In this document: one piece after another, positions 11,071 to 22,559 of the stretch
How positions within the stretch are numbered: position 1 is the first letter of the stretch
Layout: every line of letters starts with the position of its first letter
DNA from: Pegoplata infirma
Taxonomy: Eukaryota > Arthropoda > Insecta > Diptera > Anthomyiidae
Assembly (NCBI GenBank): GCA_963921195.1
Contig: OY992537.1
Location: 126,936,694 to 127,000,693, forward strand
Direction of reading: 5' to 3'
DNA length: 64,000 nt
Position numbers and translations under genes: made by a program
The notes under the pieces: model-generated
What the model was told of the DNA's origin: nothing
Database searches by the model: none
The model's input: the letters and a program-made list of their open reading frames with translations, nothing else

Positions 11071-12806
11071 CGAGGGCCTATATTCAAAACCCTCTATCTT
11101 CCATTTTCACGAAAATGACTTTTTGATGGCAAAATATTCAGTAAAAGGGCCCTCATCTATGGTGTAAAATTCAGAACAAAAATATTTTTTTTTGCTATTT
11201 TATTTGCATTTTTGGTTTTCTCTATCTCTTACACAATTAATTTTTCTGAATGCAAAACCCTCTATCTTTTCAAATAATTAATTCATAAATATTTTTTTTT
11301 AATAATTTCATCATGCATTATATGAGGAGTCGCAGAACAAAACGTACTTTTTCGCATTTTTTGACAAATTGATTTTTTGTTCTTTTTATATTATTTGGTT
11401 CGAAATCTATCAGAAAAAATTTCCATAGCGTGAATTATTTTTGTTTTTCATCAAGAAAATGGATTCCTTAAAAATTGGTGTGTAACAAAACGTACTTTTT
11501 TCTTAATTTTTTTATCAAAACGTACTTTTTTCATTGTATTTCATATGCAAGATTTTTCATAATTTTAAAATATGCCATTTTACTCTTATATTCCATATAA
11601 ATATAAATGCCCACCAAGATATTTTGAGGCCTTCTTGCAGGCCAGTGAAGGATTTCCCCCTTATTCTTGTTATTGGTCTATTTACACCCCACTACTACAG
11701 TATGGGGGGTACATTAACTTTGCCAATTCGTGTGTAACGTATCTAAATATGAGCCAATGAGGCTCTTTTGTAGTTTTTAATAAATAAGAATATTTTTAAA
11801 ACACTCGATCAAAATAGTATCGTCTAAAAAAATACGCACATCAAAACGTCGTTTTTCAATTATTTTTAAACAAAACGTACTTTTTTCATTATTTTTTAAC
11901 AAAACGTACTTTTTCCAAAGTAAAAGTGGTTTTATATTAAACATCCTCAACATATAATGTGGTGACTTATGGCAGTTTGATGCATCTCTTGATAAGCAAA
12001 AAACTTGTTACCATATTCAGGTTCATGCAGTTCTTTAAAGGGGCGAAATAAATAAACCTCAATTTCCCAAAAAATTTTAATATGCGAAAAAGTACGTTTT
12101 GTTCTGCGGCTCCTCATATGTTTTCATACTAATTTTTGCATGCTGCACATGAATTTGTCAACAAAATTCCAGAACCACGATTTTGGTCCACTGATGCTAA
12201 TGTTTTCTGAAAATTCTTGTTTGACTTTTTTGAAAAATATGGTTCAAAATTTGGATGTCTTGTGTACATTATGAAACAAAAATTTTAATCTTAAAAATCC
12301 CGATGCTGATCAGCATCTGTGGACCAAAATCGCGTTTTTAATTTTTTTACTATTTTTTACATAACATACTCAACACTTTGTCAACTTTTGAGACGAATTC
12401 GGTAAAAAAAATAATTTTTGTCTTAAAAATCCACATCTGTGGACCAAAACCGCGATTTCGGAATTTTTTTAAGCCGTTATCATTAATAAATTACGTTAAA
12501 AATTTAACGATGTCGTAAATGAAATCATAATAATCAATTTTTATTAAAATGCAAAACCCTCTATCTGATCATTTTCATTCATGTACTTAATATTTTTGAG
12601 AAACAAAACCCTCTATCTATCCTCTAAAACCCCCAATAGTGCAAAATTTTAAAATCGAATCATATGTGAGATTCAGTAGTTGATTTAAAAAAATATTGTA
12701 GAATATCAAATTTTAATTACTCTAATAATACGCGAAATAAACAGTTTTTTGGCTCTCCTGAAAAGTTGTGTTTTTTTAGATAGAGGGTTTTGAATATAGG
12801 CCCTCG
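11071..12806. mobile_element. CGAGGGCC-terminus element nested in the hAT element
   Basis: Inverted ends start CGAGGGCCTATATTCAAAAC and extend through CCCTCTATCT, flanked on both sides by ATAT. The motif AAAACCCTCTATCT recurs internally near both ends, as subterminal repeats do in DNA transposons. A diverged copy of its right part lies at about 59085-59170. It contains another nested element at about 11320-12119. Confidence 0.65.
11320..12119. mobile_element. Innermost nested element with CAAAACGTACTTTTT iterons
   Basis: The ends are inverted copies of about 36 bp beginning ATGAGGAGTCGCAGAACAAA and continuing ACGTACTTTTTCGCAT. The word CAAAACGTACTTTTT recurs inside near 11485, 11517, 11874 and 11903. 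A solitary 21-bp piece of the same terminus lies at about 10666-10686. The duplication is not clear because the ends are partly palindromic. No coding capacity. Confidence 0.65.
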
Positions 12807-13329
12807 ATATAATGCTTTTAAACCATAGGAATGTTGTATTTTTGAAAAAAAAAAACATGTTTTTTAAAAAACTTACAAAAAAAATTGTGTATTTCGTTTG
12901 AAGATTAGGAGAAAATAATTTTTGAACTGAAACATTTTTACATTTATTGCATAAACTTGTAACATTTTCTTCAATTGAACTGAATCAAGTGTAATGAAAT
13001 ACGAAATCAAAAAATTCAGCGACTTTTTTACATATTTTTCAAAATACCAAAAAGTTTCGGTTTCGGCTAATATTCGGCCTAAATTTTGCCGAATACCGAA
13101 TAGTGGCCGAAACCCCATTATTCGGCCGAAACCGAGACCGAAACCGAATATTCGGTCGGACTCTAGTAAATTGTAAAAACTAAAAAGGTCAATTTCCCCC
13201 CATACAAATCGACCCCCCTAAAAATGACTTTGGGCCGCTAAAAAAATACGTGTCGAATTAATTTTCGTTCTTAACATCATATTCAAATTTCATGAAGATC
13301 GGAGGGTGACATCAGGGAGACTTCCCTTG

Positions 13330-13888
13330 TAAGACAAAATATGTCAAAAATACAATTTGTCAATACAATTGAATTGTTTGTTAATACAACAACGTTTTAA
13401 TTGAAAATGAGCCAACAATGCAAAAATTTTTTTTCTTTGACTCTTTCATTGAGCTTGAGACGAAATTTAATTTTAACCAAAAATTTTTATCCATAATGCC
13501 CTTTATGGGTTAAAAAGATCGGACTTTGCTAAAATTAAGTTTAAATGAAGGTTCGTCTCAAGCTATTTTATTCAGATTTTCCCCGAAGACCATATTTTTT
13601 AAACCGCTGAGTTACACATGTGAGAAAAAAATATGGGGGAAAAAAAATTTGTGTAATCACTTGTTTAAATTAAAAAAGAAAAATAATTAAGTTTTTATAA
13701 GGTAAACCAGTATCAAGATGTCTTAATGGTGTTGAAGATTACTGCAGAAAAATCGGCATAAATAACTGAAAAAAAAAACGGCGCAAAATAAATCCGAATG
13801 GAAACAAAATGTGGACAAGGTTAAGGCCCACCCCGGGCTGTAACACCAAAAGATGATGATGAAGTTTTTAAATAACGCAATTAAAAGA
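13330..13888. other. Intronic DNA with a small inverted repeat
   Basis: Mostly A/T-rich. An inverted repeat with GAGCTTGAGACGAAATTT at about 13449 and its complement at about 13545-13563 brackets about 80 bp. No gene seen. Confidence 0.35.
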
Positions 13889-14645
13889 AGCAAGTAGAAA
13901 AGTTAAATTCGACTTGGCCGAATCTATTAATACCCTCCACAATGCCCTTTTTAAGTGATAGTAAATTTTCTAACGTGAAAAAATAACATTTTTAATTAGA
14001 AATATTTTATTATGTGTAAAACAACTTTTTTTTTAGTAATTTTTGAAAAAAAAAAAAATATTTTACTAATTTTTTTTGAGTGTAAAAATTAAGTGTAAAA
14101 ATTTTTTGAGTGTTATATTTTTTTCGAGTGTTTGTTTTTTTTTAGTTTAAAAATATTTTTGAGTGACAAAAATAATTTTGTGACTTACCAATGTTTTTAA
14201 AACATGTCTAACGGGTTTTCAACACGTGAATTTAAGGTGAAACTAATCTGAAATTCACGGTTTTGCTAATAACTTTTGAACCAATGGACCGATTTGGCTG
14301 AAATTTTGCTCAGAAGTGCCTTTCGAAAGTTAGCGTGTTTTTTATCTCGTAAATTCACGAAAAACCCTTGCCGAAATTCAGACTTTTGCTCTTAACTTTT
14401 GAACCACTGGACCGATTTCGCTGGATTGCAATACCAACCTGACCCGGTAAATGCCTAACATATATGCAAAACCTCCGTAAAGTCTTTCAAAAGTTAGCGT
14501 GTTTTCAACAGACATACAGAAGGACGGACATCGCTAGATCGTCTTAAAATCGATCGAGGATCATGAATATATATACTTTATGGGGTCCTAGACCAATATT
14601 TCGAGGTGTTACAAACGGAATGACAAACATATATACCCTGTATCT
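13889..14645 (-). mobile_element. mini-me/HINE-like element (copy d), uninterrupted
   Basis: A complete-looking minus-strand copy. It begins in plus coordinates with AAGTAGAAAAGTTAAATTCG and CTTGGCCGAATC, passes the CACTCAAAA-like A-rich zone, and ends with ATATACTTTATGGGGTCC and ACAAACGGAATGAC before TATATACCCTG. It serves as the reference for the interrupted copies. Confidence 0.75.
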
Positions 14646-14873
14646 TAAAATTTGTTTCCCTGATTATTTTTGACTTTGATCGACGGACGCCATGGGTTAA
14701 AATTGTCTGATTTATCTTAAATTTATGCCACAAAAGGTTAAAGCTCATTAAAATAATTTTTGACTGAGCACCAGGGAAAATCAAAAGTTGCACGCAGAGA
14801 AGAGATATGATTTTAGCAATTATAATTTAAAGTTACATCAGATGTCCGTCAAGGATGCATTCTATCCCCACTA

Positions 14874-15662
14874 CACTCAAAATATTTTGTAGGCAAAACA
14901 AATAAAAAACACACTTAAAACCAGTGAATAAACAATTGAAAACCATCCCAGTAATTACTCATTTGTTTTAACACACATCAACATTTATTTTTTACTGTTG
15001 ACAACATTTTCTAAAATAAATAACATTAAACATTAAAAAATTACGTTTTTTCACTCTTTTTACCAACAAATTCGAAAAAAATAACCAACGAAAACATTAA
15101 AAATTAATGATAGTTCTGTTATTTTTACCAACAAATTTCAAAAAAATAACCTACGAAAACAATAAAAATTAATGAATTTTATTGAAATATTTTTTTAAAA
15201 ACTTTTAATAAAATTTTTGGGGAATCGATCCAGCAATCAACTACATTCTGACCAGACACTCTACCCATCGTGCCAAAGTCACTTGATACAAACATGTTTT
15301 TATATTTCTATAAATATTATTTTGATTTTTTTTTCTACAAAAAAATAACTGACTTGTGTAGGTAAAAACTAATGATATTTCATTAAAATATACCATAAAT
15401 TAAAAAAAAAAAAATACTAACACAAATCATTAAAAATTAAAAGAATAATCAGTAGTTTTTACTTACAGAACAAAAATAAATGACTTTAAAAATTAAATGT
15501 TAATGAAAGTCTTTATTTTTTAGTGTGTTATTTTTTAAACAAAGGACTGAAGTAGTCATTAATAAAAACTGAACATCAAACAAATGTTTTTCTTTTAAAA
15601 ACGACTAAACGGAAAACTTTTTAAATAAACTAGAAACAGTCAATGACATAATTTTTTAAGTG
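14874..15662 (-). mobile_element. CACTCAAAATATTTTG MITE with a tRNA-like core, copy 1
   Basis: Ends CACTCAAAATATTTTGTAGG and TTTTTTAAGTG with TA on both sides (14872-14873, 15663-15664). It sits inside the RT codon run CCA CTA | CTC TTT of the LINE. On the minus strand at about 15285-15220 it carries TGGCACGATGGGTAGAG and GGATCGATTCC, good A-box and B-box matches. A second copy, with the same tRNA-like core, is at 61410-63232. Confidence 0.8.
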
Positions 15663-15770
15663 TACTCTTTTTAATTGTAATCGACGATGTATTGATAAAC
15701 GCGATAGATAACCATCCTCAGCGCGGTATTATATGGCACCCTATAAAAATGGATCATCTTAACGATCTTA

Positions 15771-16622
15771 CACTCAAAATAATCACTCTGTTAAATTACA
15801 GAGATACTCTGCTGAGCCAGCAGAAAATACCATAGATTTCGAACCAGCAAGATTTTTTGTTATTTTACGAAGAAAACTCTGTAAAATGATTTCAATAATT
15901 AAAACTGTAAATTTACAGAATTATCTGTAAAATATTGATAAAACAAAAAAGAATTTTACCAAAAAAACTCTGTAAATTTACAAAGTTTTAGTTAAATGCA
16001 TTTTATGAGTTCAAAATTTTACAAAAAAAAACTTTGTAAATTTACAAAGTTTTAGTTAAATCCATTTTATGAGTAAAACTTCTCTGCATCAAAAACATTA
16101 ATTAAAATTAAAAAGAAAAAATATTTAAAATTAAAATTTTAATGCTTCCAAATTGTAAATTTACTTTTTAATTTTTGTGAATATTACGAGTTTATAACGA
16201 GTAACTCCAATTTTACACGTCATCTTCGTAAAATTTACCAGTTTTTATTGTAATTTAAGACACTTTTTAAAGAGCGGTTTATCGGTCATATTTGGAAGTT
16301 TTTTGAAGTGATTTTTATTTAAAAACTGTATTACAGAGCAATAAGTAAAATTACAAATGAAATTTAGTATTTTGGTTACGAGAACAAAACAAAGTATTTT
16401 TCTAAAATCCGTATTTTAACAAAAAAAAACTCTGCTTATTATCTATAAAATAGAGATTACAAAGTAAAAAGTAAAATTACAGATAAAATTTTGTTTTTCG
16501 GTCACAAGAAAACAAAGTATTTTCTTAAAATCTGTATTTCGACAGATAACTTTGTAAAATATCTGTCGAATTGAGATTACAGTCATTTTACAGAGTATTT
16601 AACAGAGTAATTATTTTGAGTG
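15771..16622. mobile_element. CACTCAAAATAAT MITE, copy 2
   Basis: Starts CACTCAAAATAATCACTCTG and ends GAGTAATTATTTTGAGTG, with TA on both sides (15769-15770, 16623-16624). Leaving it out restores GAT CTT ACA TAC GCC in the LINE (D L T Y A), which proves the limits. It is longer than copy 1 at 9877 and inverted relative to it. Confidence 0.85.
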
Positions 16623-17495
16623 TACATACGCCAATGATATTGTTTTACTTTCGAATAGAAAAACAGATATGCAGTCGAAAATTGACGATATAGTTAGGAT
16701 ATCTAACCCAGGTGGATTAAAAGTCAATATAGGCAAGACCAAACATATGAACAACAGATCTGAACAGCCAACTTTTAATATTACTGGTCACCCAATAGAA
16801 ACAATAAACGAGTTCACTTACCTAGGCAGCCAAATAACACCTGATGGCGGAGCTCGTGTAGATATTCTACAGCGTATTAGAAAGGCAAAAGGAGATGTGA
16901 GACATGGCTAACCTCTGTAGACCTCAACAACAAGCTACAATGCTTTGTAAACAGATGCCTCCGAAATATCCTCCGAATATGGTGGCCAAACAACTGGATC
17001 TCCAACGAAGAGTTATACCGCAAATGCAAACAAAAGCGAGTAGATCATGAAATCCGAGAACGTAGGTGGTGGTGGATAGGCCACACATTAGGAAAACCTA
17101 CTGACGATATCGACCAAGAAGCCCTCGAATAGAACCCCTAAGGCCATAGAAGGCGTGGCAGGCCAAGGGGAAGTTAGAGACGCAGCTTGCTAGATGAATT
17201 ACGGTCCTCTAGCCAACAGCTCTCATGGCAACAATGAAATCAATGGCACACAACCGACAAGAATGGAAGAACTTTGTAATGGCACGCCCACAATTTGGCG
17301 TAAAAGCATTAAATAATAATAATAATATTATGATTAAAAATATTATTATAACTTGTTTGTAGCAACCATAACATTTTTGTAGCAATCATTTTATGATCCT
17401 AAATATTAAAAAAAAAAGTATGATTGCTATAAACATATTATGATACAATTTTCAATCATAATTTGACGCCTTTAAATTATGGTTGCTACAATCAT

Positions 17496-18540
17496 TAGTG
17501 TCCGACCGAATATTCGGCTTCGGCCAAAAAGCACTATTCGGCCACTATTCGGCTTCGGCCACAATTTTGGCCGAATAGGCCGAATACCGAATAATTGTAT
17601 AATATTTGTGCTCACGTGTTAAAAAAAACACACTAAACTAACTTTGAATTACATTAGTAAGACACAAAAACATTTTACTAAGTGTTTTTGCAACTAAAAA
17701 CATTTTTTACATTCAAAAAAAATTTTCGGTCGAAAAAAATTTACTCTCTATAATATATTTTTTTACAAAAATGTCCAAAAAAATTTTTTTACTTAAATTA
17801 AACCCATTCTAGACAACATTCTCATGCATTTGAGTAACCCGCCGTACAGAAAAAAATATGGAGGAAACAAATTTGAGCAAGTGATTGCTTAAATTTAAAA
17901 ACAAAAATTGAGTAACTTTTTAATTGACGCAATTAAAAATTTACTTAAAAATTTTAAAAACAATTTAAGTAAATTATTTAATAAAAATTTAATAGTTTTT
18001 TTTATTTTTTTTAAACTCTCATAGTTTTTTGAATTCTCGTTTAGTTTATAGTTTTTTGTGTATGTATATGAAAGTTTGTAATCGTCTTTATAAAATTTTC
18101 CTATGTTTTTGAGACATAAATATGTTTGGTAAAGTTTAAAAAAACAAGTTTTGTTTTTTTTTTGTAAAAAAATTTAAAACTTTTTTAAACTTTTTAAAAA
18201 AATAAATAGATAAATTTTGAGTAAATTTTTAATTGTGCCAATTAAAAATTTACTCAATTTTTTTTTCTAACGTTTAATAAATTATTATTAAAATTTTACT
18301 CAATACTATTAAATTGTTTACTGGTGCAAAATTGAGTAATTTTTTACTCAATAGTATTAAAAATTTACTCAAATATTTTTTTTAATTTTTTCTGTGCGAG
18401 TCGAGTTTTATTTTTTGCTTGTTTTTACTAAATAAATATTTTTTTTTTTAATATTCGACTCGGCTTCGGTTTGGCCGAAAAGTGAAAGTTTGGCCGAATA
18501 TTCGGCTTCGGCCAAAAAAGGTGTATTCGGTCGGGCACTA
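17496..18540. mobile_element. Non-autonomous hAT element, second CCGAATATTCGG family member
   Basis: Terminal repeats TAGTGTCCGACCGAATATTC and GGTCGGGCACTA, flanked by a perfect 8-bp duplication ACAATCAT (17488-17495, 18541-18548). The arms hold repeated TTCGGCTTCGGCC. The interior is A/T-rich with no transposase. It is related to the element at 10902-13164 by its termini. Confidence 0.85.
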
Positions 18541-18548
18541 ACAATCAT

Positions 18549-19863
18549 ATCTCTTCTTTAAATGTGAAGAAAAAAAAATGATGTTTGCAGCAAATAAAAA
18601 TTTTTTACACTACCAACAAAAATATTTTGTTAACGTTTTTTTGTTAACTGGGTTATATTTCTATAGGAAACACTTGACTGTTGACAAAATTAAACCAGTT
18701 TTTTTATACAAAATTCACATTTCTTTAATACATTATTAACGGAAGCTGTGTTTTTTTAAAATTAATTTTTAAAAAAATATATGAATATTTTACAACACAA
18801 ATTTGAAAAAATTTTCTATATTTTTGTTTATTAATATAAATATTTTTTTTTTTATTTTGTTTCCAATCTCTTTCTATTAGTTTATAAATCATGTTTCTTT
18901 CTTTTTTAACCAAACGTTTTAAAATTATTTTTTTTTGTTTTTTTTTTTTTTATTTTTGTGTTTAGCCACATTTTGACAAATGAGTTCACATTTGATTAAA
19001 AAAAATTGTGTGTGTGTGTTTTTTTTTTTTTTGTGAAATTTATATCAATGATTTTATCGTTCATAATTTGTATTTCGTGTTTGATATTTAAAATAAATTT
19101 TGCATTAGTAATTAAAAAATTAAAATTTTGAAAGAATAAAATTAAAATAATAAAATTTATGGTATCATTAGAAATTAGATTCAAAATATTTTTTTTGAAT
19201 AAATTTAAGGAAAAAAAAAAATAAAATAATAAATGATTTAAAGTTTTGAAAATAGAGAAAGTACAAAAAATATTAAATTTCTTGTTTATTAAACAATAAA
19301 TATTTTATTACATATTTTTTTTCGGCAAAAACTTTCAAAACACCTAAACCTTGAAATATTTTTAATAAAAAAAAAAATTAAACTTTGTTACAATTACTTT
19401 GTGTTATCTTTTCTCTAAAAAAAACAAAATACATACATTCCTATAAAAATTAAATTAAAACAATTTCAACAATTGTTTTATTTTATTATTTAATATTAAA
19501 TTATTCATAGCCAGTTGGCCTATAAGTTCAAATATATTATAAAAACAATAAACCTTTACTATTTTGTATATTTTATTTTTATTTTTCTTGTTTGCATTTT
19601 TGTATGATAACCCCAATAAAATGTATATTTTTTTTTTACATTTAAAAATTCAAAAAAAATATACTTTGTGAACACATGGTGTATAAATATTTGATAAAAA
19701 TTGTACACACTACAATAAAAATATATGCAAATTAAAAAATAAAAAATGTAAAATTACAAAAAAAAAGTCATCAAATTTATTTTGGAGTGATATGATAATT
19801 TTATTAAAACCCTTAAACCAAAAAACAAAAATGTTAAATCAATTTTATGTTAAAGTTTTCATG
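18549..19863. other. AT-rich intronic DNA
   Basis: Long A and T runs and TG repeats (about 19010). I see no gene, no clear element ends and no conserved block. Confidence 0.4.
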
Positions 19864-20451
19864 GTTTATGTTGAAATAAAAATTAATTGTATTCTCGGAA
19901 ATTGTTTATTTGAGAATATTTTGAAATTAACGAAAAATCTATAAACACTTTTTTCAGAGTTAATTTTAGTGAAAATAGTCAGGCAATAGTTTCAAAGATT
20001 GTCACATAACACTCATCAGTATACTTTCTAGTTAATATAGTTTAATTTTTTAAACTCGATGAGAACTAAAACATATTTTGTAAATTACTTGTTGGACAGA
20101 TAAATCTGGTACACACATAATTTTAATTTATATTGATTTAAATTAAAAATTAATACTAATTTGAGGAAATTGTTTACTTAAAAATATTTCGAAATAAATA
20201 AAAAAATCATATACACTTTTTACCAGGGGTAATTGCAGTGAAAAGAATAAGGCAATAGTTTCAAAAATTGTCGCATAACGCTCATCAGTAAACTCTCTAC
20301 ACTCAAAAAAATAACTTAGTCAAAATATTAGTAAAAGGTGTTGTAATTTACTTCAACCAAACTTTAGCAAAAAAATTGTAAAAATTTAACTTTTACATTT
20401 TTTTTTGGCAATTTACTATTGGTAAAATACAACAATTTTTTGGTACTTTTA

Positions 20452-21748
20452 AGGAGTGAGATCATAAAAATGTTAACACACATAAAGTTAAATAAAAAAC
20501 AGACTACTGAATTTTAAGACTTCAAACCAAATTTTTATTAAATAAAATTTAATACAAAATCATAACAAAAAAACCGCATGGAACTCTAACCACTACGAAC
20601 AAAGTTATCCACTTTTTCCGGAAAACCTCCCATTAAGGCTTTTATGGTAGTTTCTGTCACCTCCTTAGAGCAGGTGGTCCATCTACGTTTGAAATCTTGC
20701 ATGTCCTGGGAGACCTTTTTTGTGCCCTTTAATTCTTTTTTAACAAGAGCCCAATATCTCTCCACTGGCCTGAGCTCCGGGCAGTTTGGTGGATTTGCCT
20801 CTCTTGGTACAAAAACCACATTATTATCATTATACCACTCCAGCGCTTTCTTGCTGTAGTGACAAGATGCTAAATCGGGCCAAAAGTAAGTGGATACATT
20901 GTGCTGACTCAAGAACGGAAGAAGTCTCTTCTGCAAACACTCCTTGATATAAATTTCGCTGTTTATAGAGCCAGATGTCACAAATGACTGGCTTCTTTGG
21001 CCGCAGCTACATATGGCTTGCCATACTAGGAATTTTTTGGGGAATTTCGTTTGCTTTTTTGACCGAAATTTTTCCGCAACATTTCCTCGAACATCGGAAA
21101 CATAAAATTCTTGACCAGGGAGCTGCGCAAAATCAGCCAGGACATAAGTTTCGTCGTCCATTACACAACAGTTGTATTTTTTATAAAATTTGATTTCAAT
21201 TTTCTAGCTCTGGTTTTGGCCTCCAAATTTTTAAAAGCGTTTCTATCGGGAACTTTTTGAACTTTGTAGGACTTTAGTCCCGCCTTACGTTTCACTTTAC
21301 GTACAAAAAAGTCTGAGCATTGGGCTAACCGAGCTGTTTTTCTGCCAGATGTGTTAGGAGCTCTCTTAAGGATGCTTTTAACTTTATATGCCTTACCAAT
21401 GTTACGATAACCAGTCGTTGTTCCTGTTCCCGGCTTCCTTTCAATTGTTAGGTGTTCCAGATACCTTTTTACCACTTTTGAAACTGTTTGGCGGCATACA
21501 TTAGTTTCTTTGGCAATTTTTTTGTATGTCCATGTTTGGTTTTGTTGAAAATATTTAATTATTTTTGAACGCACTTTTCTTTCATCGTCCATTGTGTAAA
21601 AAATTGCAAATTAAAACTCATGATGTAAATTAATTTATTAACTGACATATTTTTAAAATGTAAACTGCCGAAAAAAAAAAAAATTTGGAAGCTTTACACC
21701 AAAGTTGTAGGCAAAAATGTGTGTTAACATTTTTATGATCTCACTCCT
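20452..21748 (-). mobile_element. DD37E Tc1/mariner transposon, near-intact
   Basis: A 1297-bp element with inverted repeats of about 32 bp that start AGGAGTGAGATCATAAAAAT at each end, and TA on both sides (20450-20451, 21749-21750). It contains one transposase gene on the minus strand with a single frameshift. The size, TA target and single gene fit the Tc1/mariner superfamily. It lies inside the CACTCAAAA element at 20300-23111. Confidence 0.9.
20586..21592 (-). pseudogene. Tc1/mariner-type transposase (DD37E) with one frameshift
   Basis: The gene would encode about 336 residues, the usual length. It cuts and rejoins DNA at TA sites. The N-terminal part (ATG at 21592) holds a helix-turn-helix, TYKKIAKETNVCRQTVSKVV. 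The catalytic core shows the first D in MDDETY, the second in WPDLASCHY, and a glutamate in LRPVERYW. There are 37 residues between the second D and E, so this is a DD37E member. The frame is broken once at about 21178 in an A run, where the upstream frame reaches TAA just as the downstream frame reads MDDE. No other stop is seen, so inactivation looks recent, unless the shift is a sequencing error in the A run. Confidence 0.9.
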
Positions 21749-21839
21749 TACTATATTTTCTTGCTATTTTTTTTTTTTTTTTCAAAAATATTAGTATTTT
21801 CCTTAAAGAAATGGTAATACTTTTTATTTTTTTTTCTTA

Positions 21840-22215
21840 GTTTTAAGAAAAAAAAAATTGTTTAAAGTGTTCTAGTGTGAAAAAAAAAATCATTGCAGAT
21901 TCTGCTGCTGTTAAAAGTCCAGCTGCCAAGAAGAAGGCAAAAGATGATGCTGCTAACACCATAGACGGTATTTATACACAGCCTTTTTTTGCTTGCAATA
22001 AAGTCTTACAACTTTTTTTTGTGGGCAAACGGGGGTGAGAAGCATAGAAGAAGGAAAACAGAATTCATGATTTTTTTCTACCCCGTTTTCTTTTCACCCC
22101 CGTTTGCCCACAAAAAAAAATGCAAGACTTTATTGCAAGCAAAGGCTGTGTATAAATACCGTCATAGCAAAGTAGCCATCCATCAACTGAATGTGCGCTC
22201 AAAAATAGGCTACAC
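21840..22215 (+). pseudogene. Histone-H1-like 5' fragment, copy 1
   Basis: After a TTTAAAGTGTTCTAGTGTG leader and an A run, the DNA reads ATT GCA GAT TCT..., giving ADSAAVKSPAAKKKAK and DDAANT. This looks like an H1 N-terminus with its ATG changed to ATT. A hairpin MITE (21965-22162) then intervenes, and 22168 onward resumes with CCATCCATCAACTGAA, corresponding to the start of the H1 globular domain. The leader seems to be included, so a gene or transcript end may have been captured. H1 identity rests on composition and order of motifs, not on a search. Confidence 0.5.
21965..22162. mobile_element. 198-bp hairpin MITE
   Basis: The arms start ACGGTATTTATACACAGCC and continue TTGCAATAAAGTCTT and TGTGGGCAAACGGGGGTGA; the right arm is the complement. 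A perfect 5-bp duplication CATAG lies at 21960-21964 and 22163-22167. It interrupts H1-like copy 1. Confidence 0.85.
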
Positions 22216-22559
22216 AATTTTTAGTATTTTTTACCATATTTTTTGCTAATTTTACCATATTTTTTGCTAATTTTATATGAAAATTTTTTAAAATTTGCCA
22301 CCTAAATTGTTAATAAAAAGTTGATAATTTTGAAAAATTATTTTTTTAAAATTTTAACACATACTTAGATATCTAAACTTCAATATCCAAATTTTTTTTT
22401 TTTATTTTTTTTTAAATACATGTGAAAAAAATTAAAAATTCGAAAAAAAATTGTTAATTTTTTACAAATTTTACGTGAAAATGTAAGAAATTTCTTGTGT
22501 AGACTACTACGCAATTCTCATTTGTTCTAGTTAAGCTAAAAAAATTACGCAAAAAAAAT

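Larger units (their letters stand above)
10902..13164. mobile_element. Non-autonomous hAT element with CCGAATATTCGG arms
   Basis: Terminal inverted repeats start TAGAGTCCGACCGAA and the element is flanked by a perfect 8-bp duplication, GTAAATTG (10894-10901 and 13165-13172). An 8-bp duplication is the hAT hallmark. The subterminal arms are arrays of CCGAACCGAAACCGAA and CCGAATATTCGGCC. A related element with its own 8-bp duplication lies at 17496-18540. The interior is occupied by two nested elements and no transposase is seen. Confidence 0.85.
9860..13329. mobile_element. CAAGGGAAG-terminus element with multiple nested insertions
   Basis: Ends read CAAGGGAAGTCTCCCTG and its exact reverse complement at 13313-13329. 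The same terminus family recurs at 38476-39036, where a clean TTA duplication is present, and in degenerate form at 34837-35365. TTA duplications are typical of PIF/Harbinger-type elements, so that is the likely superfamily. Inside lie a MITE (9877-10471) and a hAT element (10902-13164) that itself holds two further layers. No transposase is seen. Confidence 0.6.
14836..17335 (+). pseudogene. LINE reverse transcriptase gene, 5'-truncated and cut twice by MITEs
   Basis: Pieces at about 14836-14873, 15663-15770 and 16623-17335 join in frame when the two MITEs and one TA of each duplication are left out. Piece 1 ends with the RT motif VRQGCILSPL, piece 2 encodes LFLIVIDDVL, and piece 3 begins YANDIVLLS, the YADD box with one change. 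Further on come GLKVNIGKTK and FTYLGSQITPDGG, then RWWWIGHTLGKP with stops and frameshifts. The 3' end is a TAATAATAATAA tail, typical of some non-LTR elements. The clade is not determined. It is inactive. Confidence 0.8.
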
